Positions 7,241 to 15,494 of a stretch of 25,882 nt of DNA are shown in pieces. The translations under genes were made by a program, and so were the position numbers. The notes beneath the pieces are model-generated. The model had not been told where the DNA came from. It saw only the letters and a program-made list of their open reading frames with translations, and made no database searches. Numbering within the stretch: position 1 is the stretch's first letter; every line of letters begins with the position of its first letter. Source of the stretch: M55B165 sp051744245 (GTDB lineage: Bacteria; Actinomycetota; Humimicrobiia; Humimicrobiales; Humimicrobiaceae); NCBI GenBank assembly GCA_051744245.1, contig JBNJCV010000021.1, positions 1 through 25,882 of the forward strand, written 5' to 3'.

Positions 7241-8326
7241 TTAGCCAGTAATTATCCCGGATAAATATTCTAAAAACTCATATACTTCTTTTTCTAATAA
7301 ACGGGATAAACAATCCCTAACTTTAGCGTTTAGGGTAACTACTATATCTACACCACTAAATTCTACTTCACCAGCTATCCTTTTTAAAATCTTATCCATG
7401 CTGGCATCATTACCATTAAATATAAAGGCTGCCTCACCTGTGGGAAGCATGGTTTTTCGGTTAAATTTAAGCTCTATAAAATTTTCTCCAAATACCTTTT
7501 TTAATACTTTCCTGGGTGGTTCAGCTAAACCGGCAAACCTGGCCAGGTATTCTGAATCTACTAGCGTGGCTTTCTTTTTAGATTTTTTGAACCTTACTTT
7601 TGAATTAAGAATAAATTTACTTATATGCATAACCTTTGTCAATTCAGATAAATCAAAGCCCCATTCAGGATAATCATTTACAAAGGCAGAATAAGATAAG
7701 GGGTCTGAAACAATTAATAATTCAGGCTTAATCTTTCTTATTCTTTCATATAAAATCCTTGCCCTCTCCATTGCTTCTTTTCTATATCCAAGAAGGTATA
7801 GCATTTTGCCACTTACAGGCTCATTTTCCATAACCCTAAAACACTTTCCAGTTGCTTTTATTATTTTCTCTGCAGCTTCTGCAACATGTCTTTGGCAAAA
7901 CCTTATATCCGGACCCATGTAATATAAAATGTTGCAATCTTTATCATAACTTATCTCTATTGGCTCCAATTTTTTCCCGTAATAAGGATGCCCATTTTTC
8001 AGCAGGGATTCTTTTATTTTCCCGATCCTTTCCGGTTCCAATCCTAGTGAAGTTATGTCAAACCTTGAAGCTTGAATAGCTTCAGGCAGGTTAAAATCAC
8101 CCTCGCAATGTGCCCAGCACGAACCGCACAAAAAACAATTATAAAGGGCATTAACTATATCTTCCGTATAATTATTTTTTCCACTCAGCACTCTATCTAA
8201 AAGAAGTGCCCTTCCCCGGGGATAGTCGGACTCAAAATAACTGTAGCTGCCGGAAGGACATACATGCTTGCACATGAGGCAATACCTGCATGATTTAATT
8301 ATCTCTTTCTTTTTTTTAATTTCCAT
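7241..8326 (-). CDS. GlcF/HdrD-like Fe-S oxidoreductase subunit with degenerate CCG domains
   Basis: This is the electron-transfer partner of the FAD oxidoreductase next to it, as GlcF is to GlcD. Two [4Fe-4S] motifs of the C-x2-C-x2-C-x3-C type are intact: C13/C16/C19/C23 followed by Pro, and C64/C67/C70/C74. The two downstream CCG domains are recognisable by their frame (YYMGPDIRF...LYLLGY at about 135-181, and YLARFAGL-EPPRKVLKKV...NRKTMLPTGE at about 260-297). In both, however, the Cys-Cys pair is gone, replaced by PVSG and LPTG. Normal family members bind an unusual cluster with these cysteines. The start overlaps the 3' end of the FAD subunit by 11 bases, with an AGGAGTAGGA Shine-Dalgarno. 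Soluble or peripheral; no membrane segments. Exact substrate unknown. Confidence 0.85.
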   Translation of the reverse strand: MEIKKKKEIIKSCRYCLMCKHVCPSGSYSYFESDYPRGRALLLDRVLSGKNNYTEDIVNALYNCFLCGSCWAHCEGDFNLPEAIQASRFDITSLGLEPERIGKIKESLLKNGHPYYGKKLEPIEISYDKDCNILYYMGPDIRFCQRHVAEAAEKIIKATGKCFRVMENEPVSGKMLYLLGYRKEAMERARILYERIRKIKPELLIVSDPLSYSAFVNDYPEWGFDLSELTKVMHISKFILNSKVRFKKSKKKATLVDSEYLARFAGLAEPPRKVLKKVFGENFIELKFNRKTMLPTGEAAFIFNGNDASMDKILKRIAGEVEFSGVDIVVTLNAKVRDCLSRLLEKEVYEFLEYLSGIITG

Positions 8327-9770
8327 AATTTCCTACTCCTAACCCCATTTTTCCTGGATTCATTATAAAGTTTGGATCAAGTACCTGTTTTAATTTCTTC
8401 ATAACTTCAAATGTTTTTCCGTACTGCTCTTTCATTAGCCTCCCAAGCTTCAGCCCTATGCCGTGGTGCTCGTTTAGTACCCCGCCTTCTCTTAAAGCAG
8501 CCCGTAAAACCTCATTCCATACCCTGTTATAAAGGTAAGTAGCTTCATGAGGGTCCTGGGGCGGGCTGTCAATTATAAAGCGGGAATAAAGCATGCAGCC
8601 CCAGGGAAACCAGTGAGAAAAATGCCCTATAAACCTTGCCTGGGCAAATTTATCTCTCACTACCTTTCTCATAGCCCAGTACACATTCTCAATATTGCTA
8701 TAGCTTGCCACTGTATCACAAGTCCCAAATGCCTGGGGTATGGCAAAGTAATATGGGGGGAAGAAAAATTTATACCTGTTTTTCCACCAGTCCTTACCTG
8801 TTTCTGTGCCCAGGTCTTCCCCTTTTTCTCCGGCTGCAATCCTGTAAGCATATTTCATTTCTTTTTCAACAATATCGGAATATCCGTCAAATCCGTATAC
8901 AAGGTATGCTCCCTCCCGGTCTAAACCCATAACTCTTTTAAGCAAACTTCTAGTCTCTTCTGCATCATATAGCCTTATCACGCTGGGATTTAGGCCTTCA
9001 TGGATTAATCTCCTGCCAACCTCAATTCCAGATCCCAGGTCAGAAAACAGGAAGGCTTGAAATTTCCGGACTTCAGGTAGTTTTCTTGCCAACAGTTTTA
9101 CCTTAGTTATTATCCCCAAAGTACCCTCTGAGCCAATAAATATCCAATTAAGATCAGGACCGCTTGCTGTTTTGTTCACAGGCGGGGTATTTATGATATC
9201 ACCATTGGGTAAAACTACTTCCATGGACACTACCATGTCCTCCATTTTCCCGTATTTTGTGGAAAGGACACCTGTACCCCGGTGGGCTAAAAAACCACCC
9301 ACAGTTGAACAATACATTGAAGCCGGTATGTGCATGGTGGATATTCCTTCCTTCTCTAAAGCCCATTCCAGCTCCTGCATAATAATCCCGGTCTCAACCT
9401 CTACAGTCATGGATTTCTTATCTATTGCAGTAATTCTATTCAACCTCTTTATATCCAGCACAATTCCTCCATAAGCTGCAAGGGCTCCACCCTGAGAGCC
9501 ACCACCCCCACCCCAAACGGTTACCGGTATCCTGTATTCATTTGCCAGCCTTAATGTCTTTGAAATTTCTTCCGGTGACCCGGGGTGGACTATAAAATCG
9601 GGGCCTGTAACTTCCTTTACCCGGTCATGGAAAAGCTCTGATATCCAGTAATAATCAACCGAATAAGATATCTTATCTGCTTCTGATGTTGAAACATTAT
9701 CCTGGCCCACTATATCTTTTAACTCGAACAGGACCATGTCATACATATATGAACCTTTAGCTATATTCAT
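8316..9770 (-). CDS. FAD-linked oxidoreductase (GlcD / alkyl-DHAP synthase / D-lactate dehydrogenase family)
   Basis: The enzyme belongs to the PCMH-type flavoproteins that oxidise alpha-hydroxy acids or related compounds. The FAD-binding domain covers about residues 55-235: HPGSPEEISKTLRLANEY, then VTVWGGGGGSQGGAL, STVGGFLAHRGTGVLSTKYGKMEDMV and WIFIGSEGTLGIITKVKL. The C-terminal cap ends with the family signature NEHHGIGLKLGRLM followed by LKQVLDPNFIMNPGKMG. The NEHHG stretch and length (484) fit alkyl-DHAP synthase-like and GlcD-like proteins equally. A paired Fe-S gene overlapping by 11 bases argues for a GlcD-type dehydrogenase passing electrons to a quinone or electron-transfer protein, not an oxygen-using oxidase. 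A GGGGT Shine-Dalgarno is present. It follows the FGGY kinase gene by 17 bases. Confidence 0.88.
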   Translation of the reverse strand: MNIAKGSYMYDMVLFELKDIVGQDNVSTSEADKISYSVDYYWISELFHDRVKEVTGPDFIVHPGSPEEISKTLRLANEYRIPVTVWGGGGGSQGGALAAYGGIVLDIKRLNRITAIDKKSMTVEVETGIIMQELEWALEKEGISTMHIPASMYCSTVGGFLAHRGTGVLSTKYGKMEDMVVSMEVVLPNGDIINTPPVNKTASGPDLNWIFIGSEGTLGIITKVKLLARKLPEVRKFQAFLFSDLGSGIEVGRRLIHEGLNPSVIRLYDAEETRSLLKRVMGLDREGAYLVYGFDGYSDIVEKEMKYAYRIAAGEKGEDLGTETGKDWWKNRYKFFFPPYYFAIPQAFGTCDTVASYSNIENVYWAMRKVVRDKFAQARFIGHFSHWFPWGCMLYSRFIIDSPPQDPHEATYLYNRVWNEVLRAALREGGVLNEHHGIGLKLGRLMKEQYGKTFEVMKKLKQVLDPNFIMNPGKMGLGVGNYGN

Positions 9771-9787
9771 TTTTTACCCCAATCTAT

Positions 9788-11281
9788 TTAAAAATCTATA
9801 AATCCCTTGAAATGGTATAGTTTTTCACATAACTTCTGGCTATATTTATACAGGGAAAACAACCTGTCATATAGGCCCGTATTTTCTTTTTCGCATTTTA
9901 TTTGCTTTTCCTCTCTGTAATTTCTTTTCTGGGCATCCTCGATAGAGCTATAGACCCCAATTCCTACTCCCGCAAGCATTGCAGCCCCAAAGGAAGCATC
10001 CGTAGCTGCAGGCACAACAGCGTCCAGCCCAGTGACATCTGCTACTATTTTGGACCACAATTTACTTTTAGAGCCTCCCCCTATAAGCCTGATTGGCTTG
10101 CTTATGTTTATACCCTCCTCTTTTATAAATTCAAGGGAATCCCTAAGTGACATGGCAGTTCCTTCCAGCACCGCCCTTATAAGGTGAGGCCTTTTGTGGT
10201 GGAGCGATAGCCCTAAAAAGTTACCCCTGAGATAAGGGTCATCGTATGGGGTGCCTTCGCCCTGTAGGTACGGATGGAATATCAGCCCATCTGCGCCAGG
10301 TTTTGTTTTTGAAGCCAGGCTGTCCATTTTTATAAATATATTACCGCCTTTTAAGTCTCTGCAAAATTCATCCCTGAACCATTTAAGGGAAGTGGCAAAA
10401 GACCTTGTCCCCGTCCCTGGATACCAAAGCTCCGGCTTAACATAAGAGTAATTAACAAAACCTTTGCCCCAGAAAGGCTTATCCGTAATAACACATATCC
10501 TACCAAAGGTAGCCATCTTAACTGTACAATCCCCCGGATTAATGGATCCGGCGGCAAATACTTCAAGGGCAGTATCAGTAGAGCCCGCTATAACCGGTGT
10601 TCCTTCTGCAAGTCCAGACCAGCTACTTCCCTCTTTGGTTACTTTTCCCACAATTTCTGCCGGGGAAGCTACTTCTGGAAGCAGTTTCATATCTAAGTTT
10701 ACAAGGTCTACTAGATCTTTGTTCCATTGCTTTTTAGCAGGGTCAAAAAACAATGTCCCCTGGGCATCAATATAATCTGTAACCCTGCTTCCCGTTAGCC
10801 TAAACCTTACATAGTCCTTGGGAAAAAGTATTTTATCGGTTTTATCCAGCTTGTATTTCTGGTTATCATGTACCCATGCAATCATGGGCATGGTCCACAT
10901 TGAATCAACAGAGTTTAAAGCAATATCTTCAATATTATGAAATTCCTTCAATCTTTCTGCCTGCCTATAGCTCCTCCTGTCAGTTATATGAATAACCCTG
11001 CCTATAACTTCGCCACTTCTTTCAAGCAGGACGGGAGAATGGGTTACTCCCCCTATACCTATAGCTTCTATTTCTTCCGGGAGGCAACCTTTTTGTTGCA
11101 TCACCTCTTTTACCAGTCTGCCTAGCTTGTCAATCCAATCAGCAGAATCCTGCTCTGCCCATCCCGGATGGGGATAATAGGTACTGTACTCAGCAGACTG
11201 GGTAATAGCACCTTTGTCTATTTCCAGTAGGGTAGCTTTGCAGCCTCCCGACCCGATATCCATTCCAAGTAAATAACCCAT
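9788..11281 (-). CDS. FGGY-family carbohydrate kinase (xylulokinase-like)
   Basis: FGGY kinases phosphorylate pentuloses, hexuloses, glycerol, erythritol and related polyols with ATP. The 497-residue protein opens with GMDIGSGGCKATLLE (phosphate 1 loop) and shows YSTYYPHPGWAEQDSADW typical of xylulokinase-like members. It then has GTPVIAGSTDTALEVFAAG near the middle and the second FGGY signature IGGGSKSKLWSKIVADVTG near residue 405, followed by DASFGAAMLAG. All expected blocks are present, so it should be active. It begins only 4 bases after the creatininase-family gene with a weak Shine-Dalgarno, suggesting translational coupling. Substrate cannot be read from sequence; a sugar or polyol made or released by the neighbouring oxidoreductases is likely. 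Confidence 0.9.
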   Translation of the reverse strand: MGYLLGMDIGSGGCKATLLEIDKGAITQSAEYSTYYPHPGWAEQDSADWIDKLGRLVKEVMQQKGCLPEEIEAIGIGGVTHSPVLLERSGEVIGRVIHITDRRSYRQAERLKEFHNIEDIALNSVDSMWTMPMIAWVHDNQKYKLDKTDKILFPKDYVRFRLTGSRVTDYIDAQGTLFFDPAKKQWNKDLVDLVNLDMKLLPEVASPAEIVGKVTKEGSSWSGLAEGTPVIAGSTDTALEVFAAGSINPGDCTVKMATFGRICVITDKPFWGKGFVNYSYVKPELWYPGTGTRSFATSLKWFRDEFCRDLKGGNIFIKMDSLASKTKPGADGLIFHPYLQGEGTPYDDPYLRGNFLGLSLHHKRPHLIRAVLEGTAMSLRDSLEFIKEEGINISKPIRLIGGGSKSKLWSKIVADVTGLDAVVPAATDASFGAAMLAGVGIGVYSSIEDAQKRNYREEKQIKCEKENTGLYDRLFSLYKYSQKLCEKLYHFKGFIDF

Positions 11282-11285
11282 GGCC

Positions 11286-12119
11286 TTAGTACATGTCTGC
11301 TTTCAAGTCTGGTTTTACTCTCGGGAATTCTCCCGGCTTATAGTTCTTTTTCAGGTAATCTACAAGGTCTACTACTACATCTACTGCCGTTTCCACGATT
11401 GCTTTGCCTTTTTCCGCTGAAGCTTTCTTGGGGTCTCCAGGAGCACCTGTTTTCATTACACTTTCCTGGGGGACGGAAGTTATAGCCTCAATGGGAAAGG
11501 AATTTAGGAGCTCTGCATGAACTGCAGGCCTGGTGAATTTCTTGTCTATATAAGGCTTTAGGCTATAATCTTCTTCTGCTTTTGACATGTCGCATAGCTC
11601 AGGATAAAGGTACAGGCTTACAGATGTCTCCACTTCATCGGCATGTTTGAAAGGAGTCTCGCATACTTCTTTTATCTTCTTGCATGCCAGCTCCCACCAG
11701 GTTGCAACCGCCATAAAACAGTCCACATCTAAAGCTATTTCCTGCACCGCAGTATGCACAGTCCACCATTGCCCGTGGGCCTGCATTATTATAACTTTGT
11801 TAAACCCTGAATTTACCAGCCCTTTTACTATATCCCTTATGAATTCAATCTGGGTAGTTGCCCTAATGGGCAATGTACCGGTAAAGCCATAATGGAAGTA
11901 AGGGTGGCTTCCATAAGGCATCGGCGGCGCTACAATTGCCCCGGTCCTTTCACTCACTTTTTTTGAAAGTTCATAGGCATTATAGAAATCAACACCTGCA
12001 GGACAGTGAAAGCCATGCTGTTCTGTTGCCCCAATGGGCAGTATAGCGATCCCTACCTTTTCGCTTACCTCTTTTATTTCAGGCCAGGTTATCTCCTGCC
12101 ATATTACTGGCTTAACCAT
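11286..12119 (-). CDS. Creatininase-family metal-dependent amidohydrolase
   Basis: Creatininase-family enzymes use two metal ions to hydrolyse cyclic amides; other members act in cofactor maturation (MftE) or open cyclic ketones from inositol. Metal-site residues are retained: ATEQHGFHCPAGVDF holds E33, H35 and D44, H115 lies in the AHG motif that replaces the usual GHGGN, and HADEVETS (about 159-166) supplies the final Glu. The 277-residue length is normal. A strong AAGGAGG Shine-Dalgarno precedes the start. The surrounding genes (kinase, two flavin/Fe-S pairs, DeoR regulator) look like polyol or sugar-acid catabolism, not creatinine use, so ring opening or cleavage of an oxidised intermediate is a reasonable inference. 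No creatine-degradation genes are nearby. Confidence 0.85.
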   Translation of the reverse strand: MVKPVIWQEITWPEIKEVSEKVGIAILPIGATEQHGFHCPAGVDFYNAYELSKKVSERTGAIVAPPMPYGSHPYFHYGFTGTLPIRATTQIEFIRDIVKGLVNSGFNKVIIMQAHGQWWTVHTAVQEIALDVDCFMAVATWWELACKKIKEVCETPFKHADEVETSVSLYLYPELCDMSKAEEDYSLKPYIDKKFTRPAVHAELLNSFPIEAITSVPQESVMKTGAPGDPKKASAEKGKAIVETAVDVVVDLVDYLKKNYKPGEFPRVKPDLKADMY

Positions 12120-12129
12120 AATTTCCTCC

Positions 12130-12459
12130 TTACATTCTTTTAAAATCTACTACTAAATCCCTTACCAATTTGCCTCCAGCTGCAGGCTCAATAGTTATCT
12201 CGGAATTAGGCTCAACTCTAGTTGCACAAGACCTTACAGTTTTTCCATTTAACTTTACTATGCATGTAGTACACATCCCCTTATAACACTTATAAGTCCT
12301 GTAAGCTAAAGTGCCGTCATAATCCCTATGTATCTTGGTTAGAAGTTCATGTACAGTAACAGTTCTGTCTGTTTCTACTTCGTAATCTTTAAAATAAGGT
12401 TCATTATCCTTGTCGGGGTCAAACCTGCGTATTCTTGCCTTAATTGTATTTTTTGCCAT
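12130..12459 (-). CDS. Stand-alone [2Fe-2S] protein resembling the N-terminal domain of SdhB/FrdB
   Basis: The 109-residue protein matches only the plant-type ferredoxin domain of succinate dehydrogenase/fumarate reductase iron-sulfur subunits. Cysteines 58, 63, 66 and 78 form C-x4-C-x2-C-x11-C within KCYKGMCTTCIVKLNGK, which is the SdhB spacing. The second domain with [4Fe-4S] and [3Fe-4S] clusters (about 120 residues) is absent and the protein ends in a clean stop. It directly follows the flavoprotein gene (17 bases, AAGGAGG Shine-Dalgarno), so I infer the two form a small complex in which this cluster takes electrons from FAD. No membrane anchor subunit is encoded nearby, so the final acceptor is unknown. 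Confidence 0.85.
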   Translation of the reverse strand: MAKNTIKARIRRFDPDKDNEPYFKDYEVETDRTVTVHELLTKIHRDYDGTLAYRTYKCYKGMCTTCIVKLNGKTVRSCATRVEPNSEITIEPAAGGKLVRDLVVDFKRM

Positions 12460-12476
12460 TTTATCCTCCTTGGATT

Positions 12477-14192
12477 TTAATCCTCAGGTTTCATTTTGGT
12501 ATAAATTACATCCCTCTTAAAATATTCAGGCTTTCCGTTTTTCAGCGAAGCAATGGTGTGACATCTCCAATTTTTATTATCCATTTCTGGATAATCTTTC
12601 CGGTTATGGTGTCCCCTTGATTCTTTCCTGAATAAAGCTGATCCAAAAGTAATTTCTGCTGCTGTTACCATCAGCCTTGTTTCCAGTGCTTCTTCCATCT
12701 CATAGTTATATTTATTAATGCCCGGGACTGATATGTTTTCCACTTCGTCTTTCAGCGATTCAATAATAGACAATCCTTTTTTCATTCCTTTTTCATTCCT
12801 AAACGGAGCTATGTGGCTATCCATTGCTTTTAGGATTTCCTCTTTTATAAATACCGGCCTAGTTGCCTTTTTCTTTTTGGCCAGGAAAGATTCTAAAAGG
12901 CCAGTTTTTTCCTTTAAATACCCCTTGTCAATAGGAGTAGCCCCTCTCTGTTTTGCATCATCTGCAGCACATCCACCAACTTGCGCACCCATGGTTTGGG
13001 TATCACAGAGTGCACTGCCAGCTAACCTATTTGCTCCCTGAAAATTGCCCGCACACTCTCCTGCTGCATACAGTCCGTCCAATGTTGACTGGCCTCTTTC
13101 ATTAATGTAGATTCCGCCACACTGGTAATGGGAAGCAGGAGCAACTTCTAAAGGCGTTTTAACAAGGTCTATGCCTGCCGCATCAATTAAAAACTGGTAA
13201 TGCTTGGGGGTCATGCCCTTAAATACCTCCCTTACTTCTTTTTCGCTCTTGGGCGAAAGGGTGGTATCAAAATAAACGCCTCCGTGCTCGGTTCCCCTTC
13301 CTTCCTGGATGGTTTTAAATATGGTTTTTATTGCATCATCCCTTATGGGAAGGGGCTTATCGATTATGGGCTTTCCATTCTTGTCTGTAATTTCCCCATC
13401 TGCAAATTCATCAATCATCAGCTCGTATAAAACTACAGTTCCCTTAACACTTGGGGGCCACAGTACATCAGTTCCATAATACTGGTTAAACTCTAAATCA
13501 ACTATGTCGGCACCAGCACTGTAAGCCATAGATACTCCGTCTCCGGTAAGAGTTGGGGGGTTGTCACTGAATCCCCAAAGTGATGTGTATCCACCGGTGC
13601 CCATTACAGTGGACTTCGCATTAATAGCTACTATATCGCCAGAAAGCAAATCCATTCCGATAACACCAACCACGGTATCCTTGTTTTTAAGCAAATCAAA
13701 AACAAAAAAATCTTTTAATACCTCGATATTGTCATGCCTGGATACCTCTTTAGCTAATACGGTAGACATATGTTGGCCGTTTTCAAACATAAAACATGAC
13801 CTGGGATAAGTTTGACCAGGCATGGGGGTTTGGAAAAACCTCCCATCGTCATATTTTTTAAAGTGGACACCATACCTTTCCATATCCAGAATCCTGTCAC
13901 AGGCAGTAAAAGCTACAATCTCGGTGATATTTTGGTCACCTATAAAGCGCCCTGCCTTAACCATGTCTTCAAAGAATTGGTCAGGTGAATCCCTGTCATC
14001 ACGGCCCCGGGACCCAAATGGTGCCTGGATACTCCACAGAGCACATGGAGTTGCACCAGATCTGCCCGGCCGGCCTTTGTCAACCATTATACAGTCAAGG
14101 CCTTTTTCAGAAACTTCAATAGCAGCTCTGCAAGCCGCACCACCACCTCCTATCACTACAACATCGGTGGTGTATGTCTTCACATCCATCAT
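12477..14192 (-). CDS. FAD-dependent oxidoreductase, fumarate reductase/succinate dehydrogenase flavoprotein family
   Basis: The N terminus has the FAD-binding VVVIGGGGAACRAAIEVSEKG, then the family's VMGTGGYTSLWG, LYAAGECAGNFQGANRLAG (FAD site with R389), H355 in APASHYQCGGI, and the C-terminal ESRGHHNRKDYP. Two family landmarks differ: the flavin-linking His segment 'RSHT' is RSGATPC, so FAD is probably bound non-covalently. The substrate-binding 'FHPT' is QYYGT (237-241). The protein is therefore not a standard fumarate reductase or succinate dehydrogenase, and more distant members acting on other dicarboxylates, enoates or hydroxy compounds are better models. A strong AAGGAGG precedes two consecutive ATGs, and either may be used. 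Its partner is the [2Fe-2S] protein 17 bases downstream. Confidence 0.85.
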   Translation of the reverse strand: MMDVKTYTTDVVVIGGGGAACRAAIEVSEKGLDCIMVDKGRPGRSGATPCALWSIQAPFGSRGRDDRDSPDQFFEDMVKAGRFIGDQNITEIVAFTACDRILDMERYGVHFKKYDDGRFFQTPMPGQTYPRSCFMFENGQHMSTVLAKEVSRHDNIEVLKDFFVFDLLKNKDTVVGVIGMDLLSGDIVAINAKSTVMGTGGYTSLWGFSDNPPTLTGDGVSMAYSAGADIVDLEFNQYYGTDVLWPPSVKGTVVLYELMIDEFADGEITDKNGKPIIDKPLPIRDDAIKTIFKTIQEGRGTEHGGVYFDTTLSPKSEKEVREVFKGMTPKHYQFLIDAAGIDLVKTPLEVAPASHYQCGGIYINERGQSTLDGLYAAGECAGNFQGANRLAGSALCDTQTMGAQVGGCAADDAKQRGATPIDKGYLKEKTGLLESFLAKKKKATRPVFIKEEILKAMDSHIAPFRNEKGMKKGLSIIESLKDEVENISVPGINKYNYEMEEALETRLMVTAAEITFGSALFRKESRGHHNRKDYPEMDNKNWRCHTIASLKNGKPEYFKRDVIYTKMKPED

Positions 14193-14210
14193 TTCCCCTC
14201 CTTTTTTATT

Positions 14211-14984
14211 TTAAAATACTATTTCAAGATTATATAAATCCTTTAGTTTAGTGGCTATACTTCTATCTATTTGACCATCTGTTACTACCCTGCCACATTC
14301 ACCAATACTGCTTATATTAAGCATCCCCGTTTTATAAAATTTGCTGCTGTCTGCAAGAAGGTTCATATTCCTGGATCTCTTGAAAATCTTTGCCAATATG
14401 TTAGCAAGCTCTTTATTGGAAGTGGTAAGCATATGCTCACCGGATATACCTGCAGCTGATATAAAGGAAGCGTCGATATTGACTTTGTCTAAAAATTCCA
14501 ATACCCAGCTTCCACATAACATGTTAAATCCAGCCCTCAGCTCCCCGCCAGTAGAGATAACCTTAAGGTCGGGATATTTTAAAGCTTCGCACAATATAGC
14601 AGGAGAAGTAGTAATAATGTTTAAATCAATAAATTTTTGCTTTGCCAGTTCCTTAAAGAAGATATATACGGTAGTAGAAGAATCCAGGAAAATGGTGCTT
14701 TCATCATAAACAAAACCCAGCCCTTTTTTGGCTATTTCCAGCTTTTTTACATAATTCTGGCTTAATCTGTTCTGAAACCTTGACTCAAAATGGTTAAAGC
14801 CTTCGCTGTTTATTTTTACTCCGCCATGGACCCTGGACAGGAGCCCCTCTTTTTCCAGTAAATTTACATCCCTTTGAATGGTTACCCTTGACACCCCAAG
14901 CTCTTCAGTAAGTTTATCCAGGGTTTCAATGTTTCTCTCTTTGAGCTTGTTTATTATTTTCTGTCTCCGCTTTTCGGGTATCAT
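14211..14984 (-). CDS. DeoR-family transcriptional regulator
   Basis: DeoR-family repressors respond to phosphorylated sugars. The N-terminal helix-turn-helix (residues 1-60) ends in VSRVTIQRDVNLLEKEGLLSRVHGGV, the family signature. The C-terminal sensor domain has IFLDSSTTVYIFFKEL, NIITTSPAI, STGGELR and AAGISGEHMLTTSN followed by a 'SSK' segment near ADSSKFYKTG, all at the expected places; length 257 is normal. It is the first gene of the seven-gene minus operon, 18 bases ahead of the flavoprotein, and has its own promoter, so autoregulation and control by a phosphorylated product of the FGGY kinase is a sensible inference. No Shine-Dalgarno is obvious before its ATG. Confidence 0.92.
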   Translation of the reverse strand: MIPEKRRQKIINKLKERNIETLDKLTEELGVSRVTIQRDVNLLEKEGLLSRVHGGVKINSEGFNHFESRFQNRLSQNYVKKLEIAKKGLGFVYDESTIFLDSSTTVYIFFKELAKQKFIDLNIITTSPAILCEALKYPDLKVISTGGELRAGFNMLCGSWVLEFLDKVNIDASFISAAGISGEHMLTTSNKELANILAKIFKRSRNMNLLADSSKFYKTGMLNISSIGECGRVVTDGQIDRSIATKLKDLYNLEIVF

Positions 14985-15017
14985 GAATATTATTGATAGG
15001 TTTATGCATTATTATGT

Positions 15018-15046
15018 ATTATATTTTATATTTTTTTATAAATCAA
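15018..15046 (-). promoter_or_regulatory. Sigma70-type promoter of the DeoR-led operon
   Basis: On the minus strand TTGATT (15041-15046) and a perfect TATAAT (15018-15023) are separated by exactly 17 bases. The expected transcript start is near 15011, about 27 bases before the DeoR ATG. The leader contains the imperfect inverted repeat TGCAT/ATGTA (15005-15018), a possible operator for the regulator itself. Confidence 0.65.
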
Positions 15047-15047
15047 C

Positions 15048-15494
15048 TTATTTGTCCTTAATAACTAATGTTTTAGCTATTATATCCCCAAACCTCCTGT
15101 TCCCTTTAGTGACAAGAATAAGTATTATTGCCAGAATATTAAAAGAAGGGAGACTGTCAACTACCCTTAAGGCATTCCTGATTATGGCTTTCTTTATGCC
15201 TGGCGCTTTTCCTTCCAGATTTATCACTTTAATGCCCAAGGCCATCTTACCTAAGGTTTTGCCCCAGAAGGCTTCCAGAAGTACAAAATAAAGGAACATA
15301 AAAATCAAAAAGGCTATACATAAGGGGTCGGTAATAAATAATCCTTTCGCCCATCTATGGTTAGATGCCCCCATTAGCCATACTCCTTTTACTATCCTGG
15401 TAACCGGGAAAAAAATCATGCAGAAGAAAATGAAGTCTAGAAGTACTGCAAAAAACCTCTGCCAGATAGTAGCAGGCTCAATTGTTTTTTCCAT
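15048..15494 (-). CDS. RDD-family integral membrane protein
   Basis: RDD proteins are small membrane proteins of mostly unknown function, some linked to sodium/proton exchange. The 148-residue sequence shows the family arrangement: an early Arg and Asp in helix 1 (IWQRFFAVLLDFIFF), a second hydrophobic segment, then WGKTLGKMALGIKV and a final NRRFGDIIAKTLVI carrying the closing Asp. Three to four membrane helices are visible. Its ATG shares one base with the stop of the cupin gene (TAATG), so both are in one transcript with translational coupling. No regulatory sequence of its own is seen. Confidence 0.85.
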   Translation of the reverse strand: MEKTIEPATIWQRFFAVLLDFIFFCMIFFPVTRIVKGVWLMGASNHRWAKGLFITDPLCIAFLIFMFLYFVLLEAFWGKTLGKMALGIKVINLEGKAPGIKKAIIRNALRVVDSLPSFNILAIILILVTKGNRRFGDIIAKTLVIKDK

